Shown: piece after piece, positions 1 to 11,127 of the stretch
Layout: the number at the start of each line of letters is the position of its first letter
Numbering within the stretch: position 1 is the first letter of the stretch
Origin: Raffaelea ambrosiae
Lineage: Eukaryota > Ascomycota > Sordariomycetes > Ophiostomatales > Ophiostomataceae
Length of the DNA stretch: 64,000 nucleotides
NCBI GenBank assembly: GCA_002778195.1
Contig: PCDI01000007.1
Coordinates: 791,127-855,126, forward strand
Reading direction: 5' to 3'
Program-made: the position numbers and the translations under genes
The notes under the pieces: model-generated
The model's database searches: none
Seen by the model: only the letters and a program-made list of their open reading frames with translations
Told to the model about the DNA's origin: nothing

Positions 1-786
1 GACGGAAAAGAGAGATGCAAAAATTGGGAGATACGAACACGAACGACGCAACCGAGGGCGCCACGGGAGGGGGGTGACAGTACGGGATGGTGGTGAGACG
101 CAGGGAGGATTAACAAAGAACAAGGACTTTGGGGATGCAGTCCGTGCTAGCATGTGACAGCCAAAGGGGACAAGCCTAGCGGTAGAAGGCTGCCGCGCCA
201 GGGAACACCTGGGGATTACCCCACACAGAAGGCCGCCACCACCGAGTGGCCCAAACAGCTGCCGATTCGCACACCGGGATTCGCTCGCCAGGTTACATCA
301 CAGCAGACCACACACCACCACACATGCAGCCGTTGAGGCCGTTGTGAGACGTCAGCTGGCCATGCCGATGCGATCGCTGTAGTTGCTTTTTCTTCTTTTT
401 TTTTCTTTCACCGAGACAAATCAATTGCCCCCCCTCCCCTGTTTCTATCTCGCTTTCGCCAAATGTTCCCAATCTCTCGTGCTTTACTTTTGTTGTCGCC
501 GTGAGAAAACAGTCAACCCTAGAATACAGTGGAAGATAGCAAGAAAATGACGAGCCCCATAATCTTTCAGCCTAGATAGCGCAATAGCGCAGAACAAAAC
601 ACACACACACACACATCTGGACTTCCCTTCCCTGTCCTGCAAATCCTGCCCTGCGCTCCCAAATAAAAATCCTTCTCTTTTCTCTATATAGACCATACTA
701 GTAGAGCAGGTCGTCACCATTCCCTGCATGGTCTGTGCGATCAACGTCTGTAGCCAAGCCCCAGCGTAGTCCCCTGCTCCTCTTTT
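1..786. other. Intergenic, no gene recognised
   Basis: No coding sequence is supported. There is a short (CA)n run near 600-616 and T-rich tracts near 385-410. The right part is probably the 3' flank of the minus-strand LEO1 gene. Confidence 0.5.
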
Positions 787-2041
787 CTACACATCGTCTT
801 CGTCGTCGTCGACAATGTGCCGCCGGTTCCGCCTGTCGCCGCCTCCCGCCGTCCGCACCGGCACATCGTCATCTGGGTCCGCGTCCGCATCCTCCTCATC
901 GTCGTCATCGTCCTCCACCGTCTTCTGCCGCTTCGTCCGCCGGCCGCGATCGCGATCGTCGTCGTCGTCGTCGTCGTCCAGCAACTCCTCGTCGTCATCG
1001 TCCTCTTCTTCGTCGGACATGTCCTCGTCGCTCGGCGCAATAAACGCGTCCTCCTTGTCGTAGTCGTCGTTCCGCCGCGCGCCCTGCGGGAGCTCGTCGT
1101 CCGAATCATACTCAGGCCGACGCCGCTTCGCACGGCCCGACCCCGGAAGGCCACGCTTGCGTCCGCCGGCACCGCTGCGCCGCCCGCCGCCGCCACCACC
1201 ACCCTCCAGATCGTTGATCGACAGAGCACCGCCTGCCATGCGTCCGGACCGCCCACTGCCCAATCCGCCGCCGCCGTCCAGCCGTGCCGCCGCCGTCTCG
1301 CGCCGCCGCCGCGCGCGCTCGCGCTCCTTCTCGGCGAGCTCGGCCTCCTTCTTGGCCAGCTCCGGGTCGCGCACCGTGCGGATGATCATGTTGGCGCCGG
1401 CGGCCGCAGACGTCTGCGACGCCGCGTGGAGCCGGTCGGTCAGCCGCTTGAGGGCGTCGTCGGCGACGGTGCGGTTCGCCCGCACCGAGTACTGGTGGGA
1501 GACGTGGCCGACGGTGAGCAGCAGGCTGCTGGACAGATGGGCCGCGGCGGCGTAGTAGTGGGCGTCTTGCAGCTCTTGGTATTTGGTGGTGTTGGGAGGC
1601 GGGGCCAGGGACTTGGTGAGGACCTCAAAGTGCTCGTCGCCGACCGCGAGCGTCAGCGAACCGTCGCTCCAGCGGTAGATCGCGGCGTTGCTCTGGAGGC
1701 TGCCCGTGTTGGGGTCGCGGCGGAACCGGGCAACGGACTTGGGGTGCTTGGCCAGCGTGTTTTCGAGGTCGAAATCGCTGGGCTCGTAGGTGTCGGCGTG
1801 GTACTCTTCCGGGTTCATTTTGATAAACGGAGGTATCCGCAGGGATCTCAGCTGGTCAATGTTAGCACGTGTGTGAGGCACTCCTAGACGTTGCACGTCA
1901 CTCTCTCTCTCTCTCTCTCTCCCCCTCTGCACATACCGACTTGTCTGTCGACTGTGGCACCCGATGCCGGTACAGGTCTACATCCATCACAAGCTCCTCC
2001 TTGATCACTTGCTGCGTGTCTTCATCGTCGTACCGCCGCCG

Positions 2042-2073
<32 letters not shown>

Positions 2074-2254
2074 TCAGGTCGTGGTCGCTCAGAACCGCGT
2101 CTGACAGCTGGCCCTCATCGCTGCCGCCGCCATCACCGAACAGGTCATCGTCACCGCTCACGTTGCCATTGAGGCCGGCATCGTCGTCGTCGGCGGCCAC
2201 GGGAGACTCGACTGGCGGCGGTGATTCGAGCCGCTCGTCTTCTGAATCCGACAT
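787..2254 (-). CDS. LEO1: Leo1-like Paf1-complex subunit
   Basis: Two exons, complement(join(787..1851,1937..2254)), 460 aa. The intron is GTATGT..AG, phase 0, and holds a (GA)n tract. The N-terminal 75 residues are Asp/Glu-rich. The Leo1 core follows, with LRIPPFIKMNPEEYHADTYE, then FRRDPNTGSLQSNAAIYRWS and a DGSLTLAVGDEHFEV strand region. The C-terminal half is a charged, low-complexity tail with Lys/Arg blocks and long Asp/Glu runs. In known families Leo1 is a nuclear subunit of the Paf1 transcription-elongation complex, which supports histone modification during RNA polymerase II elongation. The start is the first ATG before the acidic region (MSDSEDER). The core fit is good; the acidic tail carries no family information of its own. 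Confidence 0.87.
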
Positions 2255-2263
2255 AGTTCCGGT

Positions 2264-2310
2264 TGGAGGTGGAGGTGGAGGTGGAGGTGGAGGTGGAGTG
2301 AGAGAGAGAG
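2264..2310. repeat. (GGTGGA)n followed by (GA)n in the LEO1 leader
   Basis: About six GGTGGA units (2264-2298) run into a GA tract, ending 10 bp upstream of the LEO1 start codon. The plus (template) strand is G-rich, so the LEO1 transcript leader is C-rich (CCACCT)n. Confidence 0.8.
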
Positions 2311-2836
2311 GAAAGGAAGGTGGAGGACGAGACACGCAGAGGGCGTCAGACGGGCCTCTTGAGGTTCTGCAAAGGTTGAAAGCCGGGCTAGACTAGGGCG
2401 TTGGAGTTCTCCCTTTTGCGCACGAAAAGTGAACCCAGCCAATTTCACCCTTGCTCAACTTTGCGCGTGGCTGAAAATGCCAGACTAAAAATGCGTGGCG
2501 TGTGCGCAAAGTCTAGACTGATTACTCATCACTCCAGCGCCCCTCCTGTACAGCCCAGAGCTCTTGTACGAGTAGATGGCCAACAGTCACCCATTGAGCC
2601 TCAACCAAACAAGCAGTAAATTAAAAAAAAAGAGGAATTGAACTGCACAATGAGCTCAATTTACAGACACACATCGTTGAAAAGTGCTTATTTCGAGCCC
2701 TGTTGTGGTACTTGATACACTTTCCGCCGGTTCGGCCGCACAAAGGCCAACAAGCGCTTTACAAGGAGTCATTTGGCTCACGATTTGCATTCGCATATAT
2801 CTGAATCAACTAAAGCCCCACGCTCAGCAGCAACGT
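2311..2836. other. Intergenic spacer
   Basis: LEO1 upstream region and the 3' flank of the DUF3237-like gene. Nothing coding is recognised. Confidence 0.5.
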
Positions 2837-3524
2837 TTACAAAGTAACCTCGCTAATCTTGTACTCCACCACGACCGGCTTGCCGGCTTCGACCACAAAG
2901 TGGCCAGCGCCGACATACACCCGGTTCTCCAGCTCCTTCAGGTGGCTTGCGCCAGATTCAAAGTGGACTTGGGAGACTGAAATGGTTAGTTCGCATTTGG
3001 TGTTTTGTGAAGAGCTTGACACTCTGGTGACTACACTTACAAACGTTGCCATACTCGGTGGTCGTGGCGTCCGCTGCTCCGCCCAGGACTTTGCCAATGG
3101 CCGCATCCAGGGTGATGATGCCTGTGTAGTTGTAGGTGAGGAAGGCGTTCTCGCCGCCGGCGTCCTTCAGCGTGCTGGTGACGTTGAGCCGCAGGTGCTT
3201 GGAGTCCGGGTCGGCACGGATGTAGTCGCTGCCGTGGATGAACGTGGCGTCCACCTCGATGGGGTAGCCCGGCTCCGACTTGAGGCCGCCGCCCTCCTTG
3301 AAAAAGGAGACCTGATTGAGACCACCGGTCTTACCGGAGCCAATGGCAGATGCCTCGCTGATGGGAATCTGGACCGAGGGGAAGGGGGTTAGGTGATAGC
3401 TTGTGTGAGGAAAGGGGGGGAGGCTTTTTTGCGGTAGGATTTCTGGCCGCGTGCATAATGGTCACAGTGGACATCGAGTACTTGCCTTGGCCGTGAAGGC
3501 CGGGACGAGCTTGGGGAAGGACAT
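2837..3524 (-). CDS. DUF3237 (UPF0311) family protein
   Basis: Three exons, complement(join(2837..2976,3041..3368,3486..3524)), 168 aa. The first intron starts GCAAGT and ends CAG, so it is a GC-AG intron; the phase-0 join TAK/IPISEA only works with this donor. The second intron is GTAAGT, phase 1. The protein shows the DUF3237 beta-barrel pattern: a central GGLNQVSFFKEGGGLKSEPG segment, ADPDSKHLRLNVTSTLKD, a YNYTGIITLD strand, and a C-terminal FESGASHLKELENRVYVGAG segment, the family's 'F.T....Y.WLN..V.VG' signature. Length matches the usual 150-170 aa. The family is common in fungi and bacteria and its biochemical role is unknown. No signal peptide is seen. Confidence 0.85.
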
Positions 3525-4347
3525 GATTATGCCTATAGGGATGATGACGCAGAGTCGATGAACAGAGAGAGAGCACGAGCAAAGGACTGAGGGAGACAAG
3601 AATGAATCGAACGCTTATCTCAGATGCTGTACTTCCCGTCGACAATCCCTTTGGTCTTATATGTTGGTACGGATCAACACAAACCGGGTCCCGGGCTGAG
3701 GGAAACTCGGCGAAGTGAGGGGAAACGTGCGTCGCTGCGTGTCCCGACTCGGCAAGTTTGTTCATAACTACTAACTAGTACGACTGGGGGGTGGGGTTCT
3801 GCATCATTGGGGCCGGCTCCGCCTGGCATCTGAGTCGGCGGGTGGAGAAGGCAAGAGATCTCAGTTGGCAGATTTACACGCAGTAACCAATACGTGTGGC
3901 AGTTTGCGGGAGTTTGCATCCGCTTTGTCTCTCCTCTCCGCACGTGTGAGGAAGACAAAGACGGTTCCCTTTGGGGGAGACGAGGGTGAGGTGAGACGTC
4001 AGAAAGGTGGAGAGCTCTTGCAAGCTTGCTAGCATCAGCGACCTGAAAGCTCCTAAAGCCTATTATAGCGAACCCACCACAACACGGCAGCACTATCTTT
4101 TGAGCCACCCAGCCAAGAGCAGTACATAGTACAGCCAACGCCTACCTCCGACGGGCCAATCATGTATCACTGTATCACTGTATCTTGTGCATCTTGCTGT
4201 CGCCGTCGATCACGTCACACTCGGCCTCTTTGGCACGACTGGCACACGATCCGTATTCTTCTGTGGCAATTGGACTTTTTCTCATGGGGGAGGCCTCTAT
4301 TCCTTTGGCCTTGGGTTTGGCTTTCACGTGTCATGGCTACAGTGGTG
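3525..4347. other. Intergenic spacer
   Basis: Probable promoter of the DUF3237-like gene (T/C-rich with a GA tract near 3566-3575) and the 3' flank of the Zn2Cys6 gene. The reading frames here show no family resemblance. Confidence 0.5.
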
Positions 4348-6184
4348 TTATACCCTGAGCGACTCGGTATGCACTCCGTTGCGCCCGCAGAACGAGTATC
4401 TGATGTCCACGCCGGCCGCCGACTGTCCGCTGGCGGTGGCGTGTACCCAAGACAGGTCCTCGATTCTCTGCCACACTGGAATTTGCTCCATGCCCGGGAT
4501 CGCGCCCCCTTCCTGCGCCTGGCCCTCTTCAATCTCAATCACCCGCTCGACGACCCTCGCAACACAGGTGCTATCCCAGACGGCCTCTCGTATCGGCCGC
4601 CGTTGTAAGATTCTCAGGGCCTCGCGTCGGACCACGGGGTGCCTGCATTTGACCCCGATGATGTAGAGCGTGGAGACAATTCCGGTCTCGGGAGTAAACG
4701 TCGCCTTCAGCGACCCCGAGTAGCGCTCATGCGCGGCCGCCACGTCGCCCGCCAAGACCACACACTGCTGGAACTGGGGCAGATAATGGTCATAGTCCAT
4801 TTCCCTACCGGGCCCGTAGCTGCTGAGGTAGGTCCATGCGATCATCTGCTGCATGCGCAGCAGTGAGATCAGCCGGCACGTTTCTGGACTCGTCGCTTGG
4901 GAGCGGCCCCGTCGCAGCAGCATGCCTTCGAAGAGACCCAACCACGTCTCCAGCTGCCCGAGAACAACATCCTTCTGTGGCAAAGGCAACGATGGTGACG
5001 GCGGCACCTCACACACCAGGGACGTCTGCTGCTGCTGCGCGTTGCACAGTCGCATTGCCCTCGCGACGAGAACATAGAGGTGGTCGGCAGCGTCGTCGAG
5101 GGAGTGAAAGGCCGCGTCGGAAGAAGGTGGAAGCTGGGGGGCAAATGTTGCCTCTTGGGTATCGACGGGCGTCCAGTCGACCAGAAACGTCGCAGCCTGC
5201 ATGTCCAGACGGCGGATCTGCCTGGTGGTCTGGTCGATGAGTGTGTGGATCCCCGACGACAGATGGGCATCGGCAGAGGTGCTGCTGTTCGGGCTCCGCC
5301 GTATGACAGCCTTGTCCATGTTGCGCGAGAGCTCTACGCCTCCGCTCAGGTGCTTCATGGCCTGCACGTAGTTGCCTTCCAGCTGGTCGAAGCAGGTGAA
5401 GAGAAAGCAGGCCAGAAGGGTGATGGCTGTGAGTTCGGTGCTGTTGCTGCCCGTTTCCTGGTCCAGAAGAAGCCGAATGGCCCGGTTGTAGTGAAGCAAG
5501 GGAGCATTGTCCGCGAGCGAGTCTTTCGAGGACGGAGGCTGGTACGTATGGCCGCCGGAGTTGCGATCGAGGTAGTTCCGGTGGACCAATGCCAGAGCAA
5601 TGGCGGCATGGCGCACGGCTGGCACGGTATGGGAGAAGAACATGACAGTCTTCTGCCAGGATGCACAGGGGCTGTATTCGCTCAGATGCTTGGTGGAGAT
5701 GTGCTCGAAAAAGCACATGGCCTCTGTCTCGGCCGGTTGAGTCACGGGCAGGATCATCAAGGGCCCGGGGTTCTGCAGAAAGAAAAGGTCATCGTATTGC
5801 GCGTGCCATTGGTTTGGCTCGCACGCGCTGGTCGTGGTGGTGCAAGCGAGCTGAAGCCCCGGGCTCTCTGCTTCGTTCGCCTTCTCGCTAGGACTCTTGG
5901 AAGCAGGTGGCGTGTCATCATAGCCATCGCAGGTGCGACCAGTGGACTGGCATTTCAAGCATGAGGGCCGCGCCAAGTCGCATTTGATGCGCCTTATCCT
6001 TAACAAGGGTTCGGTGTCAGCATTCTCGCGTCTCTCTGAACACAGCCGGTCGCCGCGCAGGCAATACAGTCCAGACTCACTTGCAAGTCTTGCAGCCGAG
6101 TCGTGACTTTGGAGCGAATTTCCGAGGTCTTTTTCTCCAGGACTGACTGGCGGTCTTGGTGTTCTTGTTCTTCGCCTGGTCCAT
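4348..6184 (-). CDS. Zn(II)2Cys6 fungal transcription factor
   Basis: Two exons, complement(join(4348..5998,6081..6184)), 584 aa. The intron (GTGAGT..AAG, phase 2) splits the zinc cluster. Joined, it gives CKTCKIRRIKC, then CLKCQSTGRTC, the full C-x2-C-x6-C-x6-C-x2-C-x6-C motif at about residues 30-60, preceded by a basic stretch (WRKRPRKFAPKSR). The rest resembles the fungal-specific middle/C-terminal domain of the family (FFEHISTKHLSEYSP; LLLDQETGSNSTELTAITLL; LLACFLFTCFDQLEGNYVQA), as in many regulators of secondary metabolism or catabolism. Upstream and divergent is the MARVEL-like gene, with about 680 bp between the starts. The target genes cannot be told from sequence. Confidence 0.93.
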
Positions 6185-6862
6185 GATGTGGGCCGTTGAC
6201 TGTGCCGAGATTCGGCGCCCGCGTCGTTTGGAGCAGATGACTACCGAAGATGCACTGCCACTTGTAAGCCACCTGTTGCATGCGATGGTGGCCCTAAACA
6301 ACGAGATATAAGAGCAGATCGAATCTCAGACGGGGCATTTATTGGTTTGTTCGTATACCCAGCAAAGCCATCTACCGGATCTTGCGCGGTGGTCAGTTTT
6401 GTAAACGGCGAGTGCTCGTACACAGCCCAAAATCCAGGTTTCAGAATCCTTCTAGTCGCAAGCCTTGCCGGGCAACAACTTGGTAAGCAGCATCCTAGAT
6501 GATGATTGGCCGGCTCGTACAAGTGGAGTGTGAGACACGCGAAATCGCAGTCCGCTTGCCGCATTATGTGAAGTCTTACACGCACTTCGCTGCCAATAAG
6601 CTGCCAGCTTCATTGGGCACCCAGCATCTATTTAATCCTTCTTTGCCCTCGGTCGACATGCCGTCATCTGTTCTGCGTGTCCTCCCTCTTCAGACAGATT
6701 CAAACTGCAATACAGTTTCACACACACACACACACAAAAACCGTCTCGCTGCCGACCCTTGTTGACACGACTGGAATTAACCCCTACAATAGCAATTCCG
6801 AGCTTGCGACATTCTCTTCCCCAGACGCCGACATCACCCAAATAACCGCTGCACACCACACC
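6185..6862. promoter_or_regulatory. Divergent promoter region
   Basis: A 678-bp spacer between the divergent starts of the Zn2Cys6 factor and the MARVEL-like gene. It holds a (CA)n run at about 6719-6736. Shared regulation of the two genes is an inference from orientation only. Confidence 0.4.
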
Positions 6863-7472
6863 ATGGTCATGAAAATGGCGGCGAACAATGCAGTTGACTT
6901 TTCTCTGCGGACACTGCAATTCCTGTTCGCTGTCATTGTCCTGGGAACAACCGGACGCGGTAAGGATAACTCATGTTGCCCACTCTTGTTGATGATCCGC
7001 AAAGTCTGACTCCCACGATTCTCTAGCTATCTACGAGTTCCACGGCTATACTTCCCACGAACATTTCTGGTTCGGCAACTTCGACCTCTACAATGGCGTG
7101 CCAGCTGCGTGGAGTTTCCTAGTGTTCTGTGCTGCGTGGACAATTTTAGGCGCCATCTTCCTCCTCGTTACCCGAATCCACTTTGCGGACCGCCCTTTCG
7201 TGGGCTACATACGCGTTGGTGTGGAGGCTGTGGCTCTCCTATCGTGGCTTGCTGGGTTCATTGCTGTGGCTGTCAATATCGGGAGCCAAGCATGCCCGAA
7301 AGAAGAGAGCGGCTGCCGGTTGCTGGAGGCGGCCACCGTCTTCGGCGGGGTGGAATGGCTTCTCTTTGTGGTCACCACATTCTTGACCACCAAGCTGGCC
7401 TTCAGCAAGCCTGCCCGACCGACCATTTCTGCGCCAGAGACCTCTCAAACCAGCGCCCCTCCGGCTTATTGA
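6863..7472 (+). CDS. MARVEL-like four-TM membrane protein
   Basis: Two exons, join(6863..6959,7027..7472), 180 aa. The intron is GTAAGG..CTCTAG, phase 1. Four hydrophobic segments are visible: RTLQFLFAVIVLGT, WSFLVFCAAWTILGAIFLLV, VEAVALLSWLAGFIAVAVNI and VFGGVEWLLFVVTTFL. They are followed by a short Ser/Pro/Thr cytoplasmic tail. The layout (short N-terminus, 4 TM, about 180 aa, two cysteines in the TM3-TM4 loop) is that of fungal MARVEL-domain proteins, which sit in membrane-apposition or eisosome-type domains. Family assignment rests on topology more than on diagnostic residues. Confidence 0.72.
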
Positions 7473-9288
7473 TCAGTGGCATGGAACCCCCGTGGACAGC
7501 AGAATCCTGCTACTGCGCCAAAAATTGAAATTGCCGGCTCTTCACGATTCGCCGATAAGTCGCTCCAATTGCTGTCCGCGGAAAGTTTTTTATTGGGCCT
7601 TCAGTGAAGCCATGGAATAAGTTGCGCGCTCGGGCCTTTTGGGTCCCAAACTGTATTTGATTAACAGTGTACACCAACTGTAACATTATTTGGGCATTGG
7701 GTTTCATTAGATCGAAACTAGGAGTTGCGAGGCAAGCATATAGAAAGGGAATTGGATTGGTCTTCAAATATGATCTCTAGTTAATGAAAAAAAAAAAAAA
7801 AAAACCCTGAAATTAAAGATGGGCACCTGCTTCGTTTGTGTTACTTAATTCGTCATTGCAGAAAGAAACTGCCAATTGAGAACCCCGCAAGCAACTCACA
7901 ATACCAACCTCTCTTGACATCCACCCCACTTAGTTAACCCATGAAGAACGCGGCCAACACAACGTCATGACAACCTCGCATCACATCCAAGCTCCAACTT
8001 CAGCCACTTCAACCGCCAGTACCACATTAGCCAACGGTCTCAGCACTCCGAAACGCTATTAGAGCTCAACTACATACAAAGTATACTATGTGTAAACACA
8101 CTTTTCTTTATCTACGTTTACATCCCAATCTATGAGAAGAGCTCTTAGAAATTGGCCACTCACTGCCTGCGGCTCTAACTATACATGGTAGCAACTTGTC
8201 ATGGGTGGAAGCAGGAAGAGATGGATGCGAGCTGCACCTACAAACACCTCATGCGCTGCTGCTGCCGCGCTGTTCCTGCTGGCCTCTGAAAAGTGCTTTC
8301 AAGGCTTTAGTGTCTTTTTTCTACCTTCCCCTCCACCCCACACGCTCTCCACGAGAAAGAAAAACACACACAGAAAAACGGAAACACAGAAAAACCGTAC
8401 CACTTTCACTACACTTTCCTCCACTGTCACTGCCGCTAGCAGAGATAAAATCAACAAGATTTGTCTACAAGTACGGTGTAGTACGTGTAGCACTGCCAAG
8501 GGACACTCGCGGTGGGGATGTCTATCATGGAAATATTAACTTGTGGGCTTTCCAAGCTTGAAAGGTGCAATGCAACCAGTACTTTGCCAGCTATCTCATG
8601 ACACGAAAGGACGGTGGGGTAGTAAAGTACGCACATCGCAGAAAAAAAGCACGAAGCGCCGCAGGCGATTGCATGAGGACTTTCCAAACTTGGTCTAAGC
8701 GCAGAAGACACGTCAGTGTCGAATGCCCTCCATCCTACGGTATTTGTCTCCCTATGTCGCGAGGCCCACACACAGCGTGTTAGGGCCTCACTTGGAGGGA
8801 TGAAGCCAGATGGGAGGACTGCGGGATAGAGAAGGGAGAAGTTTCTAACGTATTAGACAGCACAGACGTCGCAGCTCTGACACGCTCCTCTGAAGGTGAG
8901 AAGGGATATGCGCACGTTTATCTTCAGCGAGCAAACTAGTTAGTATGCAAACTAGGCCGGGTACAGCCGATGGCGGGGGTTCATTAGCTGCCAAGTTAGT
9001 CCCTTACAGGCCCGAACGAGAGCCACGGCCAATGCGACGCCTGCTGAGCACCGCTGCAAGTACGGCGTAAGCAGGTAAACACACACACACACACACAGAG
9101 AGAGAGAGGGAAAAACAATAAGTAGTACTGGAATCCCACTCCACCGACTGTCTGGCCTTCTGGCCTTCTTCCGTCTTCCGTCCTCCGTCTTCCGTCTTCC
9201 CACTTCCCACAGCCCACAGCCCCAGCCCATTCCCCTCTTTCTCACGCCCCCCCCGTAAACACCACCAGCCGAACCTAATACGAAAGCT
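7473..9288. other. Long intergenic region, AT-rich
   Basis: No gene is supported. It holds a poly-A run near 7786-7803, a pyrimidine-rich block at 8320-8430, and (CA)n plus (GA)n at about 9078-9110, just upstream of the methyltransferase gene. Open frames of up to about 120 codons here look random in composition. Confidence 0.5.
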
Positions 9289-11127
9289 ATGGGTGACAAG
9301 GAACCCGCTGCCCCGGCTGCTGCCGCAGAGCCTGCCAAGACAGAGCCTACCACGACAGAGCCTGCCACGACAGAGCCTGCCACGACAGGGCCTGCCACGA
9401 CAGAGCCTGCCACGACAGGGCCTGCCACGACAGAGCCTGCCACGNNNNNNNNNNNNNNNGCCACGACAGAGCCTGCCACGACAGAGCCCGCCACGACGGA
9501 GCCCGCCACGACGGAGCCCGCCACGACAGAGCCTGCCACGACAGAACCTGCTGCCGCAGAGCCTGCTGCCGCTTCCGAGCCCCTGGCAGCACACGATCTT
9601 CTTCCGGCCGATCACTGGGAGCCAATCGCTGTATGTGGTAGAACCGGAGTGGCCATACTGTTCAAGACTGCCCAAAGCTACCCCAATCTGGAGCCATCGC
9701 GCTGACTAGCCCCTAGGAAGAAGATGATGCGGACTCGGCGCTGGGTTCTGATGCAGACTCCTCCACGGCGTCCATTGCCTCGTCGATCCTGGAGTACCGC
9801 ACGCTGCACGGCCGCACGTTCCACAGCGAACGGGGCAACGCGCATTACTGGGGTGCCAACGACGAGCAGCAGAGCAACTCTCTGGACATTCTGTAGGAAG
9901 AGACCCTCTGTGCTGTTTACCTACCCTGCTCAACCCCGCGACCTTGAGGACACTGACTGACGGGGCGTTACCAGCCATCACGCCTTTACACTGATTCTCG
10001 ACGACAAGCTGCACTTGGCGCCCATTGGGGACGCAAAGGTAGGGCCTGGAACGTGCATCGCACAATGGCGCGTCTTACTATACTATTGTGCAGAGATGCT
10101 GACGGACTTGTGTTTTTTTTTTTTTCTTATAGAAAGTCTTGGATGTTGGTACAGGCACAGGTAAGCGTGACTTTTCCACTGCTCATATGGCAAAAAGAGT
10201 CTGCAGCTGACAGTCTACATGCAAGGCATTTGGGCCATGTAAGTCTGGTGGTGCACCAAAAGAGAAATCTCGGAAAATCGGAGGGAAACAAAAAGAGAAA
10301 AAAAAAACGTGGCTAGGCCAAGTGCTAACTTGCACGTGCAGTGACTTTGCCGACGCCCATCCGGATGCGGAAGTCATTGGCACCGACGTGTCACCGATCC
10401 AGCCTTCCTGGGTGCCGCCCAATGTGAAATTGTAAGAGAGATGCTGTTTGCCTTTCCCTGTCTTCTCTCTTTCTCCCTCTCTCTCGCGGCAGCAACATAC
10501 AGAGCTAACCAATTCTTCCCCACGACCAGCGAAATCGAAGATTTCAACAGCCCCTGGACTTTTGCCCCCGACAGCTTCGACTTTATCTACATGCGCTACC
10601 TCGTTGGCAGCGTCAAGGACTGGGACAAGATCTTCGTCGAGGCCTACAACGCCGTCGAGCCCGGCGGCTGGGTGGAGAGCTACGAAATCTCCCCCAACTG
10701 CATGACCGACGACAACACCCTGGGACCGAAAGACGCCATCTCCCAGTGGGGCCCGCTCTTCTGCCACGGCGGCGACAAGATTGGCATGAACTTCCGCGTC
10801 GTGGACGAAGAGCTGCAGATCAAGGGCATGAAGGCGGCCGGCTTTGTCGACATTGAAGTGCACAGCATCAAGGTCCCCAGCGGGATCTGGCCCAAGGACC
10901 CGCGCCAGCACCAGATCGGCTCGCTGTTCATGTACAGCGCGCTCAACGACATTGAGGGCTTCATCCTCCTGCTGTCGGGCCTGCTCGGCTGGACGCGGGA
11001 GCAGGTCATCGTGTATGCGGCGCACATCCGGCGGGAGATGAAGTCGGGCAAGCACCATGTCTACTTGTGGCATCGCATTGTCTTTGGACGGAAGCCGACG
11101 GCGGAGGAAGTGGCAGCCAAGGCGTGA
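9289..11127 (+). CDS. LaeA-like SAM-dependent methyltransferase
   Basis: Seven exons: join(9289..9630,9717..9892,9975..10038,10133..10160,10226..10238,10342..10431,10530..11127). This gives about 436 aa, counting the 15-N gap as 5 residues. All joins keep phase and rebuild the family motifs: [33 protein letters not shown], motif [59 protein letters not shown] and EPGGWVE. The fifth exon is only 13 nt and carries most of GIWAI. The N-terminus is a Thr/Pro/Glu repeat region interrupted by Ns. The family (class I Rossmann methyltransferases, including LaeA and Lae1-like enzymes) includes regulators of secondary metabolism; many paralogues have no known substrate. No biosynthetic cluster is visible nearby. 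Confidence 0.9.
9343..9560 (+). repeat. 15-bp coding tandem repeat (TEPAT)n with assembly gap
   Basis: Tandem 15-bp units (consensus acagagcctgccacg) encode repeated Thr-Glu-Pro-Ala-Thr in the methyltransferase N-terminus. Fifteen Ns lie at 9445-9459. The N count keeps the reading frame but is out of register with the 15-bp unit (9 or 24 bases would be in register), so the true copy number is unknown. Confidence 0.85.

Noticed and set aside
817..1887. Open frames of up to 356 codons on the plus strand opposite LEO1
   Set aside because: Mirror frames of the acidic and Arg-rich repetitive LEO1 coding sequence; the minus strand carries the family match and the intron.
3674..4138. 154-codon minus-strand frame between the DUF3237-like and Zn2Cys6 genes
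   Set aside because: No family resemblance or splice-supported extension; considered chance.
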